From NCBI GenBank assembly GCA_041394185.1, contig JAWKIQ010000005.1, positions 124,001 to 188,000 of the forward strand: 64,000 nt of DNA, given 5' to 3'. A program made the translations under genes and the position numbers. The number at the start of each line of letters is the position of its first letter. Position 1 is the first letter of the stretch. Under the pieces are notes generated by a model. That model was not told the origin of the DNA. It saw only the letters and a program-made list of their open reading frames with translations, and searched no databases. Source of the stretch: Acidimicrobiales bacterium (lineage in GTDB: Bacteria > Actinomycetota > Acidimicrobiia > Acidimicrobiales > Poriferisodalaceae). Of the stretch, positions 8,571 to 16,211 are shown in pieces.

Positions 8571-9755
8571 ATGACCGCAACCGACGAGCTGCAGACCTCG
8601 GAAGACCTATCGCTGCATCGGACCTCTGTCACTGCCACAGCCGCCGATGGTGGCATTCGCCTGAGTTGGGGTGACATGTCGGCCCAGCTCCACCCGCTGT
8701 GGCTGCGCGACCGCACGACCGAACCGGGCCAGATAGACAGCACAAACCGGCAACGGCTGTTCACGCCCGCCGATATCGACCCGACAACTCGGGTGATCGG
8801 ATGCGCACTGGCGGGCGACGTGATGACGGTCGAGTTCTCCGACGGCCACAGCGCCAACCTGTCGATCGCCACCATCACCCGCGACCTGGGCTGGGTTGCC
8901 GATGCCGAAGACCCGCCGGCCGCCGAACCCTGGAGCGAGCCGCTTGACCCCATCCCCTATTTCGATTGGGCCGGCATCGGCTGGGGCGACGACGAGGCAG
9001 ATGTCGACGCGGTGATCGCGTTCCTCGAAGCGTTCTATCGGCACGGTTACGTGGTGTTCCGCAACGTCACCACCGATGAGGGAACGGCGGCCAGGGTCGC
9101 CAACCGCATCGGCTATATCTCGGGCCAGAACTTCGGCTGGGTGTTCGACGTGCGGACCGAAGCCAACCCCACCGATCTGGCCTACACCTCCATCGAGTTG
9201 CTGGCCCACACCGATGAGCCATACCGCCGCGAGCCTCCGGGCATCCAGCTACTGCACTGCATCGCCAACGAGGCACCCGGCGGCGAATCGACCCTGACCG
9301 ACGGGTTGGCCGCAGCGCTGGCGCTCGAAGCCGAACACCCCGCATGGCACCGCGCTCTGACGCAGACCGACGTCGAGTTCCGCTATGACATGGGCACCGA
9401 CACCGTCGTCAACCGCGGCCGCATCCTCGAATACGACGACGCCGGGCGCTACCGCTCCATCAGGTTCAACACCAAGCTCGACGTGGCGCTGCCCAGGCCC
9501 GGCGCCGACATCGCCGGCTGGTACGCCGGCCGACGTTGGCTGACACAGTGGGCCAACCACCCACAACACCAGACGACGTTTCGCCTCGAGCCAGGCGACC
9601 TGCTGTTCATGGACAACCACAGGGCGATGCATGGACGCAATGAGTTCGACGCTGCCAAGGGCCGCCGCCATCTGCAGGGTTGCTACATAGAGCACAACGG
9701 TCCCGACACGATGTACCGCCTCGCTCTGCGTCGACGTGCAAAGCTCGCGCAATGA
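8571..9755 (+). CDS. Fe(II)/2-oxoglutarate dioxygenase, TmpA / gamma-butyrobetaine hydroxylase-like
   Basis: A 394-aa non-heme iron oxygenase. An N-terminal domain (about residues 25-110, with HPLWLRDR) is followed by a TauD-type double-stranded beta helix. Iron ligands are His213 and Asp215 (LAHTDEPY) and the distal His354 (MHGR). A C-terminal Arg after GR is expected to bind 2-oxoglutarate. The family name suggests gamma-butyrobetaine hydroxylase, but the next gene is an HD-domain oxygenase. That pairing is diagnostic of TmpA/TmpB, where TmpA hydroxylates 2-(trimethylammonio)ethylphosphonate at C1. The CxC..C zinc motif of animal butyrobetaine hydroxylase is absent from the N-domain. ATG 8571 matches the domain start. 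The phosphonate role is inference. Confidence 0.8.
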   Translation: MTATDELQTSEDLSLHRTSVTATAADGGIRLSWGDMSAQLHPLWLRDRTTEPGQIDSTNRQRLFTPADIDPTTRVIGCALAGDVMTVEFSDGHSANLSIATITRDLGWVADAEDPPAAEPWSEPLDPIPYFDWAGIGWGDDEADVDAVIAFLEAFYRHGYVVFRNVTTDEGTAARVANRIGYISGQNFGWVFDVRTEANPTDLAYTSIELLAHTDEPYRREPPGIQLLHCIANEAPGGESTLTDGLAAALALEAEHPAWHRALTQTDVEFRYDMGTDTVVNRGRILEYDDAGRYRSIRFNTKLDVALPRPGADIAGWYAGRRWLTQWANHPQHQTTFRLEPGDLLFMDNHRAMHGRNEFDAAKGRRHLQGCYIEHNGPDTMYRLALRRRAKLAQ

Positions 9756-10387
9756 CCGAGCCCATCATCGAACGACATGCGTTCACCGGCGACATTCCCA
9801 CAGGGGTCGTGTCGTTCACAGCCATGGCCGATGGAACCACCGACGATTACGCCCTGCTCGACCGCTACGAGCGGGCATATGCCTCCGCGCTGCCCGATCG
9901 CATCCTCGAGGCGCTGAGAGCCCTGGATGGCTCGATGGGCGGCTATCAGATCAGCCGGCTGCAGCATTCGCTGCAATCGGCCACCAGGGCCAGGCTCGAC
10001 GGCGCCTCGGTCGACTGGGTGGCGGCGGCACTGGTGCACGACATCGGAGACGAACTGGCGCCGTTCAACCACAGCGAGCTGGCCGCCACGGTGCTGCAGC
10101 CCTACGTGGCCCAGGAGGTCCACTGGGTGATCCTGCACCACGGCGTGTTCCAGAGCTACTACTACGCACATCACCTCGGCGGCGACCGCAACGGCCGCGA
10201 CAGGTTCGCCGACCACCCGTGGGCACCCCTGTGCGCCGAGTTCTGCGCCCGCTGGGACCAGAACTCGTTCGACCCCGCCTTTGACACCCTTCCGCTCGAG
10301 GCGTTCGAGGACGACGTACGCGAGGTGTTCGGCCGAGTCGCCTGGGACCCTGCCGTCGTGGCCGTCGGCTCCGAGAGGTTGACATGA
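9752..10387 (+). CDS. HD-domain diiron oxygenase, TmpB/PhnZ-like
   Basis: A 211-aa HD-domain protein often mislabelled phosphohydrolase. The metal set fits the mixed-valent diiron oxygenases PhnZ and TmpB: His72 (RLQHS), His96-Asp97 (VHDIGD), His107 (FNHSE), His129/130 (ILHHGVFQ) and Asp169 (RWDQ). The 24-residue gap between the first His and HD equals that in PhnZ. In TmpB this chemistry splits the C-P bond of the hydroxylated phosphonate, giving glycine betaine and phosphate. The start overlaps the dioxygenase stop (ATGA). Seven residues before the first His, where PhnZ has a functional Glu, there is Tyr65, so the substrate may differ. Confidence 0.75.
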   Translation: MTEPIIERHAFTGDIPTGVVSFTAMADGTTDDYALLDRYERAYASALPDRILEALRALDGSMGGYQISRLQHSLQSATRARLDGASVDWVAAALVHDIGDELAPFNHSELAATVLQPYVAQEVHWVILHHGVFQSYYYAHHLGGDRNGRDRFADHPWAPLCAEFCARWDQNSFDPAFDTLPLEAFEDDVREVFGRVAWDPAVVAVGSERLT

Positions 10388-11370
10388 CAACCACCAGCCA
10401 AACCAGCCCAATCGACGGACGGGTCGGTTTCATCGGCCTCGGCAATGTGGGCGCAAAGCTGGCCGGCTCGTTGCTGCGCAACGGCGCCGACCTGGTGGTT
10501 CTGGATCTCGACCCGGCCGCGATGCAACCGTTCGTCGATGGCGGAGCCGCCGCAGCCGAATCGCCCGCCGCCTTGGCCGCCGCTTGCCAATTCGTCATCA
10601 CCTGCCTGCCTTCGCCCGCCGCCTCGGCGCTTGTCATGGAGGCGCCGGACGGGTTGTTGTCGGCCATGCAGCCGGGCTCGGTTTGGATGGAGATGTCGAC
10701 AACCGACGAGGCCGAGGTCAAGCGGTTGGGCGCTCTGGTGCAACAAAGCGGCGGCCACCCGGTCGACTGCCCGGTATCGGGTGGATGCCACCGAGCCGCC
10801 ACCGGCAACATAGCGATCCTGGCCGGCTGCGATCGTCCGGTCTTCGAACGGATCCTGCCGATTCTGACCATCCTGGGGCGCCAGGTCCTTCACACCGGCC
10901 CGCTGGGGTCGGCGTCGGTGCTGAAGGTGGTGACCAACTATCTGGCCACCGCGAACCTATTGAGCATCACCGAGGCGCTGGTAACCGCCAAAGCCGCGGG
11001 CATGGACATGAACACCACCTACGAGGCCATACGTATCTCGTCAGGCAATTCGTTCGTCCACGAGACCGAGAGCCAGGTGATCCTGAACGGTTCGCGCGAC
11101 ATCAGCTTCACCATGGATCTGGTGCTGAAAGACATCGGCTTGTTCCAGGCCATCGCCGATCGCCACGGTGTGCCGCTGGAGCTGAACCCCGAGATGATCC
11201 GCATCTTCGAGGACGGCGCGACCCGCTATGGCATGCGCGAGTGGTCGCCCAACATCATTCGCCGTCTGGAGGACGCCACCGGGTTGTCGGTACTGGGGCA
11301 CGGCTTCCCGGCCGAGATGACCGACGACGAGCCAGAGCAGCGCGGCGCCGAGATCGTCGCCAAGCGCTGA
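10384..11370 (+). CDS. NAD(P)-dependent beta-hydroxyacid dehydrogenase (3-hydroxyisobutyrate dehydrogenase-like)
   Basis: A 328-aa member of the beta-hydroxyacid dehydrogenase family. It has the Rossmann motif GFIGLGNVGAKLAGSLLRNG, the substrate loop DCPVSGGCHRAATGN and the catalytic-lysine region LKVVTNYLATANL. Members oxidise 3-hydroxyacids or reduce semialdehydes with NAD(P). It overlaps the HD oxygenase by ATGA, forming the third cistron of the operon. The known TmpA/TmpB route needs no such step. It could act on an upstream precursor or show that the whole module handles a different substrate. Confidence 0.82.
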   Translation: MTTTSQTSPIDGRVGFIGLGNVGAKLAGSLLRNGADLVVLDLDPAAMQPFVDGGAAAAESPAALAAACQFVITCLPSPAASALVMEAPDGLLSAMQPGSVWMEMSTTDEAEVKRLGALVQQSGGHPVDCPVSGGCHRAATGNIAILAGCDRPVFERILPILTILGRQVLHTGPLGSASVLKVVTNYLATANLLSITEALVTAKAAGMDMNTTYEAIRISSGNSFVHETESQVILNGSRDISFTMDLVLKDIGLFQAIADRHGVPLELNPEMIRIFEDGATRYGMREWSPNIIRRLEDATGLSVLGHGFPAEMTDDEPEQRGAEIVAKR

Positions 11371-11382
11371 CGATCGCGGGTC

Positions 11383-12330
11383 TCAGTCGACCACCGGCTC
11401 TGGCATAGGGAATTTCCAGGTGCCATTGCGAATCTCGTCCGAGGGCCCATACAGACGCACCGCCGCGTTCCAGCCAGGCATGGTGGCGAGCCGGTTGGCA
11501 AGCCCCTCGGGCCCACCGAAGTTCACGGTGATCGTGCCGTCCGGGTTGCGAAGCGCCGTCTGATTGTTGATCGAATAGACCTTGGCATCGTTGGGCTGCA
11601 CATACCCATCGGCGTCATAGACGGTTATCGACCAGAAATCGCGCACCGGTACGTCGCCGACCGTCAGCGCGCAGTGCGTCGGGTACTCGGCCGGGTTGAA
11701 GATGCCGACATAGCGCACGTGGTGGTCGGGAATACCGGCCCAGCCGTTGGCCACGCCGAGCAATCGCCTCACGGGGTCGAGTTCGCCCTCGTCACCGAAC
11801 GAACCCACAGGCCCGTTACCCCACGCGCGCAAAGCCGCTAGATGGGACCTGATGGCGTCGAGGTCGTCGTGTGACCAGTCGGGAATCTCGAAGCTCCCCT
11901 TATCGGCCTGTTCGACCGTGATCGCGTCTTGCAGGTCGTTGACCGCGGCGATGTCGGCCTCGTCGAGGGCGTTGACGAAGATGCGGTACATGATCCACAC
12001 ATAGCGGGTGCCGATGTCGGCCTCGCTGAGCGAGTAACTGCCCGGCTGGGTGGTCAACAGCTTGACGTAGTGGTCTTGGCTGATCGCGGTGAGCGAGAGG
12101 TACCGGTCGGTCTGGGGCAGGCTGAGCGTGATGGGGTTGGTCAGGTCGAACACACCCAGGGCGTACATGAAGTCGTAGCACTGGCGCACGATGACTGCGT
12201 CGGCGGGTTCCAGCGGCCGCGGATCTTTCGAGAAGTTCCCGATGCCGACCTTGTCGACCAAGCGAGCGAAGTTGATGTCGGACTCTGCTCTGGGGAAGTC
12301 GTCGAGGGTGACTCTGCGGCCTGTGTGCAT
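11383..12330 (-). CDS. DUF1254/DUF1214 domain protein
   Basis: A 315-aa protein of the DUF1254/DUF1214 family of unknown biochemical function. Visible family features are the N-terminal block around YDFMYALGVFDLTNP and the C-terminal DUF1214 region with RDFWSITVYDADGYVQPND. There is no signal peptide, whereas many relatives are secreted. It is convergent with the dehydrogenase gene, only 12 bases away, and begins the run of minus-strand catabolic genes to its right. Confidence 0.72.
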   Translation of the reverse strand: MHTGRRVTLDDFPRAESDINFARLVDKVGIGNFSKDPRPLEPADAVIVRQCYDFMYALGVFDLTNPITLSLPQTDRYLSLTAISQDHYVKLLTTQPGSYSLSEADIGTRYVWIMYRIFVNALDEADIAAVNDLQDAITVEQADKGSFEIPDWSHDDLDAIRSHLAALRAWGNGPVGSFGDEGELDPVRRLLGVANGWAGIPDHHVRYVGIFNPAEYPTHCALTVGDVPVRDFWSITVYDADGYVQPNDAKVYSINNQTALRNPDGTITVNFGGPEGLANRLATMPGWNAAVRLYGPSDEIRNGTWKFPMPEPVVD

Positions 12331-12363
12331 GGTTCGAGCATCGCAGAGTGGTGTCGGGCGACC

Positions 12364-13200
12364 TCAATCGAAGGCGGTCAGCATGGCGTCGATGTCTGTG
12401 CCCGAGATGCCGTTGCCGAGTCGGCTGAAGTCGCCGTCGTCGAAGATCGCCCTGGCCGCGTCGACGATGGCGCGGTGGGTGGTGCGCGCCAGCGCCGAAC
12501 CCAGCGAGATGCGCGCCACACCCGCGTCTGCGAACTGCTGGTGCGTAACCCGGGTGAACGGTCCGGCCGCCAGCGCGTTCACGGGCACGCTCACCGTGGC
12601 ACAGATACGTGCGACGGCGTCGAGGTCGGCCGGCATCGGCAGATACACCGCGTCGGCGCCCGCAGCCTCGAAAGCCTGAAGACGCCGGATGCCTTCGTCG
12701 AGGTCGTAGGACCTGTTGAGAACACCATCTGCACGGGCCAGCAACACGAAATCGTCGGGAAGCGAGCGGGCAGCTTGAACCGCCGCAGCGATGCGATCGA
12801 CGGCCAAATCGAACTCGTAGGCACCCGAGCCCGGCAGGTCGGTGTCCTCGATCGATATTCCGCCGAGCCCGGCCGCGGCAGCCAGGCGAACGGTGGTTGC
12901 CACTGCCTCGGCATCTCTGGCGAACCCGTTCTCGAAGTCGCCCGACACGGGAAGCGGCGTGGCCTTCACCAGCATCTCGGCATGGGCTAGGGCTTCGTCT
13001 CGGGACACATGACCCATGTCTGGACGGCCCAGGGTGAACGCGTGCGCCGCCGACGAGGTGCCTATCGCCTGGGCACCCAGCGCCGCCAGAACCCGCGCCG
13101 AACCCGCGTCCCAGGCGTTGGCCAGCACGAACGGGTCGCCTGGTCGGTGCAACTCGCGCAGCCGGGCACCAGCGGATTGGGTCTGTCGTTCGCCTGTCAT
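12364..13200 (-). CDS. Isocitrate lyase/PEP mutase superfamily protein
   Basis: A 278-aa TIM-barrel enzyme of the ICL/PEPM superfamily. Members make or break C-C or P-C bonds next to a carboxylate using Mg. It has the family start FVLANAWDAGSARVLAALGA, the metal region SGDFENGF and GISIEDTDLPG. The catalytic-loop residues of true isocitrate lyase are not seen. It belongs with the poorly characterised 'ICL/PEPM family protein' group. ATG 13200 is chosen because homology begins just after it. The phosphonate-type enzymes of this superfamily make its closeness to the tmp-like genes notable, but no link is shown. Confidence 0.8.
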   Translation of the reverse strand: MTGERQTQSAGARLRELHRPGDPFVLANAWDAGSARVLAALGAQAIGTSSAAHAFTLGRPDMGHVSRDEALAHAEMLVKATPLPVSGDFENGFARDAEAVATTVRLAAAAGLGGISIEDTDLPGSGAYEFDLAVDRIAAAVQAARSLPDDFVLLARADGVLNRSYDLDEGIRRLQAFEAAGADAVYLPMPADLDAVARICATVSVPVNALAAGPFTRVTHQQFADAGVARISLGSALARTTHRAIVDAARAIFDDGDFSRLGNGISGTDIDAMLTAFD

Positions 13201-13245
13201 GTCACACAGCTTCGCAGCAGGGCGCACCCGCCGCGAGCCCATTTC

Positions 13246-14367
13246 TCACAGGTTCGCGACGTCGATGCCGTACAGGTCGATGACGTTGCCCCAAACCATC
13301 TGCTCGACCTCGTCTTCGGGCACCCCGGCGAAGATGTCCTCCAACACCGACATCGAGTTGGGCCAGATCGAGTCGTGGTGCGGGTAGTCGTTGCCCCACA
13401 ACAGGTTGCCGATGCCGATTTCGTGGCGGGTGGCGACGCCCTGGGCGTCGTCTTCGAAGGTGACGTAGAAGTTGCGATCGAAATACTCCGACGGCTTCAT
13501 CGTGAGGTCGTCGGAGAGCTCCCACGGCGTGCGGTAGGCGGCATGGTCGAAACGCTGCTTCCAGTGCGCAACCCAGCCGGTCTCGAACTCGGCCGAGATG
13601 AACCTCAGGCCGGCGAAGCGTTCGACGACCCCGCTCATGATCAGGTCCATGATCGAGTTGACGACCGTGATGTGGGCCATGGTGTAGCCCTTGGTGGTGC
13701 CGCCCGGGGTGCCGAAATGGGCCGGCAGGCCACAGTCGAAAGACGACCCGGTGAAGATGTGCATCGTCACCGGCAGGTTCATCTCTTCGAGCACCGCCCA
13801 CAACGGGTCGTACATGGGGTCGCTGTACGGCTTGTCGAGCGGGGCGTGCGAAGGGATCGAAAAGCCGCGCACACCCAGCGATCCGGCGCGCTTGGCCTCG
13901 GCTACCGAGGCCTCGACATCGGGAACCGGCAGACAGCCGATGCCGATCAGGCGGTCGCGGTTGGGTGCGCAGTAGTCGAGGATCCAGTCGTTGTGTTGGC
14001 GAAACGCCGCGGCACGAATGTCGTCGTCGGTGACGGCGAAGGTGAACATCGACAGGCTGGGATACATCACCTCGCCCGCGATGCCGTCCTGCTCTTGTTC
14101 CGCAAGGCGTTTGGTCGAGTCGACCACTCCGGGGTTGAGCCCCTCATAACCCGCTGCGATGAGGGCCTCGGTTTCGGGGTCATCGAGCTTGTGGCCGGCT
14201 ATGCCGAACCGTCCGACCGAGACCCTGGGCTGGCCGTTCACGGTCAACATCAGACCCTTCTCGGGCACATCGACGATGTGCGGGGCCAGTTCGCCGAAGT
14301 GTTCGGCCAGGCCCTCGAACACCTCGGCCCCCTCGACGACGTGTGAGTCGCATGAATAGAACCGCAT
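13246..14367 (-). CDS. Amidohydrolase family protein (ACMSD-like TIM barrel)
   Basis: A 373-aa metal-dependent hydrolase of the amidohydrolase-2 (ACMSD-like) type, which includes decarboxylases of aromatic acids. N-terminal metal ligands are at YSCDSHVVEG. A central His lies in VTMHIFTGSS, and the C-terminal Asp in WGNDYPHHDSIWP. Cofactor is probably Zn. It sits in a same-strand group with a 2-hydroxyacid dehydrogenase, a hydratase and an FAH hydrolase, which suggests a role in degrading an aromatic or cyclic compound. The substrate is unknown. Confidence 0.82.
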   Translation of the reverse strand: MRFYSCDSHVVEGAEVFEGLAEHFGELAPHIVDVPEKGLMLTVNGQPRVSVGRFGIAGHKLDDPETEALIAAGYEGLNPGVVDSTKRLAEQEQDGIAGEVMYPSLSMFTFAVTDDDIRAAAFRQHNDWILDYCAPNRDRLIGIGCLPVPDVEASVAEAKRAGSLGVRGFSIPSHAPLDKPYSDPMYDPLWAVLEEMNLPVTMHIFTGSSFDCGLPAHFGTPGGTTKGYTMAHITVVNSIMDLIMSGVVERFAGLRFISAEFETGWVAHWKQRFDHAAYRTPWELSDDLTMKPSEYFDRNFYVTFEDDAQGVATRHEIGIGNLLWGNDYPHHDSIWPNSMSVLEDIFAGVPEDEVEQMVWGNVIDLYGIDVANL

Positions 14368-14426
14368 CTTCGTCCCCCTCGACGGTCGGTTGCTATCCGC
14401 TCACTCTGTCACACATGGGCTGGTGT

Positions 14427-15419
14427 TCAGAAGCCTGCCCGCTTGTCGACCACACCCTCGAAGGGCAAGCCAGACTGTGCGTTGACCAGGTTGCGGACGA
14501 ATCTGGCCACGTTGCGTGGAGCCCGCAGCTGGCTGGCCCCGGCGGTGTGGGGTGTCATGGCCACGTTCGGCAGATGGAACAGAGGATGCTCGGGCGGCAG
14601 CGGTTCGCCGGGCGCAACGTCTAGCGCCGCCCCGGCAAGGTGACCCGATCGGAGCGCGGCGACGAGGGCGTCGCCGTCGACGATCTCGCCCCTGGTGACG
14701 TTCACCAGATAGCTGCCCGGCTTCATCTTGGCGAACAGGTCCGAGTCGAACATGGCATGGGTCTGGTCGGTCAGGGGCAGGTTGACCGACACGACGTCGG
14801 CCTGTGCGAGTAGGTCGTCGAGACGGTCGGGCCCCCATACCTCGACAACACCGTGGTCGGGCGCGGCGGGAAACCAGTCGACGGCGATGGTCTTCATGCC
14901 GAAGGCAACCGCTCGTCTCGCCATCTCCCTGCCGGTGCCACCAAACCCGACCAGGCCCATCGTCAGGCCGGCCAGCTCGATCTCGTTGCGCCTCATCTCG
15001 ACCCGGTGATTCCAGGCGTCTGGCCCCAGCCGCACCGCAGTGTGGATCTGACGGGTGAGGGCCAGCAGCAATCCCCAGCCGGTGTCGGCCAGATGGCCGC
15101 CCACGAGGCCTTTCTCGCCGGTCAGCACGACGTCGCTTTCGACGAACCGTTCGAACATGAACATGTCGACGCCCGACGCTGTGGCGTGGATCCATCTGAG
15201 GTTGGGCGCAGCGGCGAAGAAGTCCTCGTTGAGGATGCCGAGCATCACCTCGACGTCGCCAGCGTGGGCGAACGCGTCGCGAAGCCCCGACACGACCTCG
15301 ACGGTGCTGCCCGGGGGCGCGGCGGCGCGGATGTCGTCGATGAATGGCGACGCGTCCATCATCGTCAATCCCTCGACGACCAGGATGTTCACCGGCCCGT
15401 TCAGCTCGATGCTTGTCAT
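14427..15419 (-). CDS. D-isomer-specific 2-hydroxyacid dehydrogenase
   Basis: A 330-aa NAD(P)-dependent dehydrogenase that interconverts 2-oxo and D-2-hydroxy acids. The dinucleotide motif is VGFGGTGREMARR. The catalytic triad is visible as Arg in NVTRGEIVDGDAL, Glu in APGEPLPPEHPLF and His in MTPHTAG. No ACT or regulatory domain is present, so it is not a typical SerA. Its place in the catabolic gene run favours a degradative oxoacid substrate. Confidence 0.87.
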   Translation of the reverse strand: MTSIELNGPVNILVVEGLTMMDASPFIDDIRAAAPPGSTVEVVSGLRDAFAHAGDVEVMLGILNEDFFAAAPNLRWIHATASGVDMFMFERFVESDVVLTGEKGLVGGHLADTGWGLLLALTRQIHTAVRLGPDAWNHRVEMRRNEIELAGLTMGLVGFGGTGREMARRAVAFGMKTIAVDWFPAAPDHGVVEVWGPDRLDDLLAQADVVSVNLPLTDQTHAMFDSDLFAKMKPGSYLVNVTRGEIVDGDALVAALRSGHLAGAALDVAPGEPLPPEHPLFHLPNVAMTPHTAGASQLRAPRNVARFVRNLVNAQSGLPFEGVVDKRAGF

Positions 15420-15434
15420 GGCACCCCTCCCCTG

Positions 15435-16211
15435 TCAGACGACTTGTATCTCGACTCGACCGATGCCGTCGAAATCACACGCCCAGCGCTCGCCGGGCCT
15501 GGCCGCAAACCGCGCGAACGCGCCGGTGATGACGCGTTGGCCCGCCCGCAAACCGCGCCCATGCCGCGCCAGTTGCTCTACGAGGCGACACAACGAAACG
15601 GCGTGATCGTCGAGGTGGTCGCTGGACACACCCTCGAAGACCTGGGTGCCGTTGCGGAACATGCGCACCGTGGTGGCCGACAGTGTTGCCGCCGTCCGCG
15701 CGTGATCTGGCCCCGGGGCGATGCCTGTGCCGTGCACTATCCCCCAGTTGGTCAGGCAGTCGGTCACCAGAACCGGAAAGTCCGGCCTGGCCGACCCGGG
15801 CCTGGCCTCGTTCAGCTCGAGCCCGGCGCTCACCTCGGCGACGAAGTCGAGAATCCGATCGGGACCGATGTCTGGGTCGGCGATGTCGGCCCCCATGGTG
15901 AAGCACATCTCGGCCTCGATCGACAGGTCGCGGATTGCAGCAGCAGCCACGGATTCGCCCGACGCTAACACCTTGTCGGCCAGCACGAAACCGAAGGGCC
16001 GCTCGTCTGCGCCCAACTTCTGCCGGGATGACTCGGATGTGAGCCCGACCTTCCAGCCACCGATCGTGGCGCCGCGCTCGAGCAGGTCGTCCAGCACTGC
16101 CAGTTGCAGGTCGAGCGCCTGATGAAGGTCTATTGCGCCAACCAGCCAGGCGGGAGCGAAGTCGCCGTTCGCCCTGGACGCGATGAGCCGCTGGGTCAGA
16201 TCGGTGTCCAT
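15435..16211 (-). CDS. 2-keto-4-pentenoate hydratase-like protein
   Basis: A 258-aa member of the hydratase/decarboxylase branch of the FAH superfamily (MhpD/4-oxalocrotonate decarboxylase type). These act on 2-hydroxydienoates after meta-cleavage of aromatic rings. Recognisable parts are GATIGGWKVGLTSESSRQKLG, the metal-site region SIEAEMCFTMGADI and the C-terminal VITGAFARF. ATG 16211 overlaps the stop of the upstream FAH gene by one base (TGATG), so the two are coupled. Confidence 0.85.
   Translation of the reverse strand: MDTDLTQRLIASRANGDFAPAWLVGAIDLHQALDLQLAVLDDLLERGATIGGWKVGLTSESSRQKLGADERPFGFVLADKVLASGESVAAAAIRDLSIEAEMCFTMGADIADPDIGPDRILDFVAEVSAGLELNEARPGSARPDFPVLVTDCLTNWGIVHGTGIAPGPDHARTAATLSATTVRMFRNGTQVFEGVSSDHLDDHAVSLCRLVEQLARHGRGLRAGQRVITGAFARFAARPGERWACDFDGIGRVEIQVV

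Noticed and set aside
8571..11370. A complete phn (C-P lyase or phnWX) phosphonate operon
   Set aside because: No phosphonate transporter, C-P lyase, transaminase or phosphonatase gene is present in the window; only the oxygenase pair supports phosphonate use.
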